From assembly GCA_946965045.2 (NCBI GenBank), contig OX337228.1, positions 2,914,001-2,978,000 of the forward strand: a stretch of DNA of 64,000 nucleotides, written 5' to 3'. The translations under genes and the position numbers were made by a program. Below, piece after piece: positions 60,324-64,000 of this stretch. Position 1 is the stretch's first letter, and each line of letters starts with the position of its first letter. Below the pieces are notes generated by a model, which worked only from the letters and a program-made list of their open reading frames with translations, did not search any database and was not told where the DNA came from. The stretch is from Epithemia pelagica. Taxonomy: Eukaryota; Bacillariophyta; Bacillariophyceae; Surirellales; Surirellaceae.

Positions 60324-63300
60324 ATGGTTCAATCATATACAGGGCCATACACAACCATATGCGACGAATTTGGCTTCAGATGCCATCCAATACGCTTCCT
60401 CTGGACAAACCGGTGGATTATTGACGCTGAGATTGCCGTCTTCTTGAAGCAGTGGATTCCGGAATTATCCGACGCAACAATGATGAATCGATCTTTAATG
60501 CGCTCAGGTAGTGAATGGCGACTCCATTTCCTATCGCAAGAGTGGAATCCCAAGGGTATCTACCGCCACGAGGTGCGACGTCGAGGTGGGAAACAAATAT
60601 TCTACTATGTTTCGGCTCGTCAGACCGATCCACCACCTCAATTCAACCACACTATTGACGAGTGGCTTAAATTCAAAAGCCACAATCGGATTCGAATTGG
60701 AGGGAGGAACAAACGCAAGAAACCCACAACACCAATCAAGGATGATGAAACTGCCACAACGGCAGCGTCATCACCACCAAGCCCAGAGCAGATTTTGGAA
60801 GAGGCACTGGAAACCACCACAACAACAACAACCACAGGCACAGGAAACGACAATGGAAACAACAACAACAACGAGCATTCCAATGCCTCCAGTGACTCTT
60901 CTGCCGTAGATTTCTTCGACCGGCCCGTTGTGAGCAAAATCTTTGGTCCGAGAGTGAATGAGGAGACAACGAGAAAGAAGCTGGAACGGTGGATTGAGTC
61001 ACTTGAAATGGCGGAACAACGGTTTGATTGTTTTTTGACTCTTGTCAACAAGGGCCAAGATGAGCCACCGCCAAACTCTTGTGTCCCAAAGATGCTTATG
61101 AGGATGCGGGTGCTGAGGCTTGCGTATGAGCGAGCCCTGCACACCATGGAGGATGGTGCCACGTGGACTTCGTGTTGCAAATATGCAACCGAACGGAGTA
61201 GAATCTCAAAAAGCGGTCTGCAGAATTGGCGGACTGTGCAAAGAGCCAACGTTGCATTCCGGGTCAGCGGCAAGTTCCCGCATCCAAACTGGTACATCCA
61301 GATTGGGAAGAAGCCGTGCCCATGCTTTCTGGCTCAATATCCAGAAGCACTCCCATTGCTGCAGAAGTGGGCGAGCCAACATCTGGAGACCCTCTCCTGC
61401 GAGATGGCAGCCATGTACATTCGAGACAGTTTGATCCCATTGATATATAAAAAAGAGCAACAGACGGACACCGAAGATGGGGAGCCATCCACAGAGCCGC
61501 TCACGTTGGACGAGTTCCGTCAAAAAGTGAATCTCCCCAGTGTTTCAGTCGGTGCGGCATGGAAGATTCTCACATATGCTGGGTTTCGATTCTCTGAAAC
61601 AAAGAAGACATACTACACGGACCGTCACGAGGACGCCGACAATGTTCAAGCCCGGAAGCAGTTCATCTCGAAATACTTCGAGTTGGAAAAGCTTGCGCAT
61701 CGATGGATTCAGATTCCATCCGACCAAGCAATCAAACTAGAAAACGGGGAGATTGAGGGTGTCTCCGAAAAGCTCATGAAGGATGTTTGGGCTTTCGAGT
61801 TTCGAGACCCTTCGACGAACCAAACAATGCGAGAATACCATGTAGATTGTTTTCCTGATGTGTTTTCATCATACATTAGAGATGAAAACAAGCTGCTGGG
61901 AGGAAATTTGTCGCATCGTTTCCCTTCTGAGCGTCGTCCTGTTGTGCTTGTTGGCCAAGATGAAGCCATTTTCAAGCAATGGTCCTTCTCGAAGAAGAGT
62001 TGGGGGGACCACAAAGGGCGTGGAGTTCTTTTGCCCAAAGACGACGGGCACGGTTTAATGCTTAGTGCATTCGTGAGTCGCGCATGGGGGTTCTATTCAG
62101 ACAACTCAGGCGAAGTTGTCCTGCTCACCCCCGAGAAGCTAGAGGCAATCAATCAATCTCGTCGAGCGCAGACGTACTTGGCCGAGGACTCTGCCAGTCA
62201 AGTACTTGGTGGCAGCAGCAAGCGGATCCGGCAGATCACGGATGCCAGTGCGTTCTGCACGTATTTTGACTATGGATCCAACAATGATGGCTGGTGGAAC
62301 TACGATCACATGGCCCTCCAATTTGAGGACTTGGTTGATTGTTTGATGGTCCTCTATCCATCCTTTGATTTCGCTTTTCTCTTTGACAACAGTAGCGGTC
62401 ATGGACGAAAACAGAAGGATGGGCTCAACGAGAAGACCATGAACAAGGATTGGGGTGGAGTGGTACCCAAAATGCATGAGACAATTGTTGAGTGCATCGG
62501 TCCATATCCACACCCTCATCGTCTTCAGCCAGGGTCGAAGCAATCCATGGTATACACGGATGCGGACCCTGGCCCATTTGCTTATAAGGGTGTTCCTCTC
62601 ACTGAGGAGCAACGACAACGAATGAAGTTCGACCACCCAACCAATCAAACAAAGAAACACAAGCTGTCCAAGAAAGAATTGATTGGTGAGCTCATTCGCC
62701 ATGACATTCAACAAGGAGCTCAACATGGCGACAGGGCACTTCAAGCCTACCATTCCAAATCCCTTGACCAGCTCCAGGCAATTTCGACAGCAAGGCAGCT
62801 ACCAACCGAGGTAGACCGAGTTGTCATGGAGCAGGGCTGGCTCGGGCAACCAAAGGGTCTCTTCCAAGTTCTGGGCGAGCGTGGTTTCATTGACACCACC
62901 AAGCTCCAGGAATACCGCAAGGACATGAGTAAGACATGGTTGGATGGTTCAGGACAGGTCCGTGAGGACAAGATGGAGGAATACAAGAAGTATTCCTTGA
63001 CTTACCTGATGGGATCGTGCGAGGACTTCAAGAATGAGAGATCAGCCCTCGAACAACTGGCGGCTGATCTCTCGCAGCGATATTCTCGCAACCTTGAAAT
63101 CCTCGTCACACCAAAATACCACTGCGAACTGGCGGGTGAAGGGATCGAGTACGCATGGGGTCTTGGGAAGCGATACTTCCGACGCTTGACAAGAAACAAG
63201 AAAGGCAACAAGACGAAGTTCATGCAAGTGGTGAGAGACAGTATGGGGAAAGTTTCGCTGAGAACCGTTCGCAGGTTCTCAGCGAAAGCAAGGCGGTACA

Positions 63301-63473
63301 TGCTTACCTATTTGTTGTTTGACAGCAGGAATCAAAGTGCAACAGATGACATCCTGTTTGTCGAAATCGAGAAGTATGTGAATGTGAGTATGAAGACTCA
63401 CCGGTGCACGCTCGATCAAGAGCACTCGTTCATCCAGCAAGTCTGGAAGGAGGCACAAGAAGCAGAACGCTGA
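60324..63473 (+). CDS. DDE transposase, IS630/Tc1-mariner-related family
   Basis: From ATG 60324 (MVQSYTGPY) the single exon gives about 1,049 residues. The catalytic motifs are VVLVGQDEAIFKQWSF (first Asp, near residue 560), FDFAFLFDNSSGHGRK (second Asp, near 690) and TPKYHCELAGEGIEYAWG (Glu, near 940), the D-D-E order. The DEAIF, FDNSSGH and PKYHCEL motifs recall a large eukaryotic transposase family known to me mainly from fungi and related to IS630/Tc1. The N-terminal half has DNA-binding-like helices, a Thr/Asn-rich insert near 175-200 and a Cys-containing segment. The ORF is intact. I did not find convincing terminal inverted repeats for this element within the window, so the boundaries are open. 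Confidence 0.82.
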   Translation: MVQSYTGPYTTICDEFGFRCHPIRFLWTNRWIIDAEIAVFLKQWIPELSDATMMNRSLMRSGSEWRLHFLSQEWNPKGIYRHEVRRRGGKQIFYYVSARQTDPPPQFNHTIDEWLKFKSHNRIRIGGRNKRKKPTTPIKDDETATTAASSPPSPEQILEEALETTTTTTTTGTGNDNGNNNNNEHSNASSDSSAVDFFDRPVVSKIFGPRVNEETTRKKLERWIESLEMAEQRFDCFLTLVNKGQDEPPPNSCVPKMLMRMRVLRLAYERALHTMEDGATWTSCCKYATERSRISKSGLQNWRTVQRANVAFRVSGKFPHPNWYIQIGKKPCPCFLAQYPEALPLLQKWASQHLETLSCEMAAMYIRDSLIPLIYKKEQQTDTEDGEPSTEPLTLDEFRQKVNLPSVSVGAAWKILTYAGFRFSETKKTYYTDRHEDADNVQARKQFISKYFELEKLAHRWIQIPSDQAIKLENGEIEGVSEKLMKDVWAFEFRDPSTNQTMREYHVDCFPDVFSSYIRDENKLLGGNLSHRFPSERRPVVLVGQDEAIFKQWSFSKKSWGDHKGRGVLLPKDDGHGLMLSAFVSRAWGFYSDNSGEVVLLTPEKLEAINQSRRAQTYLAEDSASQVLGGSSKRIRQITDASAFCTYFDYGSNNDGWWNYDHMALQFEDLVDCLMVLYPSFDFAFLFDNSSGHGRKQKDGLNEKTMNKDWGGVVPKMHETIVECIGPYPHPHRLQPGSKQSMVYTDADPGPFAYKGVPLTEEQRQRMKFDHPTNQTKKHKLSKKELIGELIRHDIQQGAQHGDRALQAYHSKSLDQLQAISTARQLPTEVDRVVMEQGWLGQPKGLFQVLGERGFIDTTKLQEYRKDMSKTWLDGSGQVREDKMEEYKKYSLTYLMGSCEDFKNERSALEQLAADLSQRYSRNLEILVTPKYHCELAGEGIEYAWGLGKRYFRRLTRNKKGNKTKFMQVVRDSMGKVSLRTVRRFSAKARRYMLTYLLFDSRNQSATDDILFVEIEKYVNVSMKTHRCTLDQEHSFIQQVWKEAQEAER

Positions 63474-63823
63474 AATTCATATTGTAACACATTTACGTAC
63501 CATAGAACTCCTCTTCATCTTCATACTTGTAGGCTTGTCATGCACGAGACTCTGTTTCACTTTTTCCAGAAGCAAATTTTATGAGAGAATCTTTTTTGTA
63601 CGTCTCAAGTGCTGCGAAGTTCATTGGTGACACCAAAAATAGACTGGTCCACAGTGTACAAACGACAGTCTGATGACTGTCAATGCGGTTTTCACTCTCA
63701 TTCGGAAGCTCAAAGGGGTTGGCGTTTCTGCGCCTTCTCCAAAAAGTGCAGCAGCCCAAGTTCATAAAAGTGCAGCAGTCAGAATTTTTCGACAGCGACA
63801 AAGTGCAGCAGCCTGCAACAGCC
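63474..63823. other. Spacer with short AAAGTGCAGCAG repeats
   Basis: Three copies of AAAGTGCAGCAG lie at about 63743, 63767 and 63800, just before the ATG of the partial gene. They may belong to its 5' UTR or to the end of the transposon. Nothing else is seen. Confidence 0.55.
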
Positions 63824-64000
63824 ATGGGAAAGCGACAGACACGTTCCGCTACAAAGCAACAGGCAAGTTCCGCAAGAACACGAACAAGAGCAGCAAAGCC
63901 GCCTCGTCGCATGCAGCAAAATCGAAAATACAAAATGGATGAGCTCAATCAGAAACAACGAGCGAGGAAGAAGATTGCAACAACGAGAACGCCACGGGCA
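63824..64000 (+). CDS. N-terminal start of a basic protein, cut by the window edge
   Basis: From ATG at 63824 (MGKRQTRSATKQQASSARTR) the frame is open for 59 codons to the end of the window. The sequence is very rich in Arg, Lys, Gln, Ala and Ser, with MDELNQKQRARKK further on, as at the start of a nuclear or nucleic-acid-binding protein. It could be a second gene of the adjacent transposon or an unrelated host gene. The evidence is only the open frame and its composition. Confidence 0.4.
   Translation, partial: MGKRQTRSATKQQASSARTRTRAAKPPRRMQQNRKYKMDELNQKQRARKKIATTRTPRA

Noticed and set aside
1-64000. CRISPR arrays, bacterial operons, rRNA and tRNA genes
   Set aside because: No regular spacer-repeat pattern, no rRNA-like sequence, and no cloverleaf with a T-loop motif was found by eye; a tRNAscan run would be needed to exclude tRNAs fully.

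Overview
The window reads as nuclear DNA of a diatom, probably a raphid pennate. Genes lie on both strands with short GT-AG introns (about 70-110 nt) and short intergenic gaps. There is a receptor-cyclase ectodomain of a type I know from diatoms, an insert-bearing HMG-box pair, a copia element resembling diatom CoDi elements, and proteins with signal peptide plus F-start plastid transit-like N termini. There are no operons or bacterial signals. Species cannot be fixed from sequence alone.

Layout. 1-888: N-terminal part of a membrane receptor cyclase-like gene running off the left edge, with a frame break. 1405-9635: EXO70 (exocyst), an MRG/Eaf3-type chromatin protein, a UBZ-zinc-finger protein and an HMG-box protein. 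11228-12760: a second, Q-rich HMG-box paralogue. 12.8-14.5 kb: a gene-poor stretch full of CTAG and CTCCTA/TAGGAG words. 14581-31460: a BTB protein, a prolyl 4-hydroxylase with a VHL-beta-like C-terminus, TRAPPC1/Bet5, a YEATS protein, TRM11, a five-helix membrane protein with a putative 32-nt intron, a TruA pseudouridine synthase with a plastid-type leader, a FUT8-like glycosyltransferase and a 2OG-Fe(II) oxygenase. 32223-36975: a small acidic protein, then three tandem copies of a secreted, Cys-rich, probably GPI-anchored protein.

Mobile block, 37042-53187. A complete copia-type LTR retrotransposon (37042-43226, minus strand; 223-bp LTRs, TSD GCGGC) sits in the 3' flank of the third tandem copy. 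It has an extra ORF upstream of gag-pol and a 14-nt inverted repeat placed exactly as in self-priming Tf1-like elements. Next come the 5' part of a plastid-protein gene, a 7.7-kb 3'-truncated tyrosine-recombinase (DIRS/Ngaro-like) retrotransposon on the plus strand, and a second near-identical copy of the copia 5' end plus the intact gene. The 1.27-kb block 42924-44195 thus recurs at 51917-53187. Removing 8,993 bp restores a simple copia-plus-gene locus, so this is either a real rearrangement or a merge of two haplotypes.

53547-64000: an orphan diatom protein, a SERINC protein, an NTF2-like protein, a repeat-rich gap with a candidate non-autonomous element, a DDE transposase gene of an IS630/Tc1-related family (60324-63473), and the start of a basic protein running off the right edge.

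Host genes fall into vesicle traffic (EXO70, TRAPPC1), chromatin (MRG, YEATS, two HMG), RNA modification (TRM11, TruA) and secretory or membrane proteins. They are ordinary neighbours, not a pathway. The most unusual items are the hydroxylase-VHL-like fusion, the possible self-priming copia element, the tyrosine-recombinase element with a UGA-CUA stop between its first two ORFs, and the duplication that flanks it.
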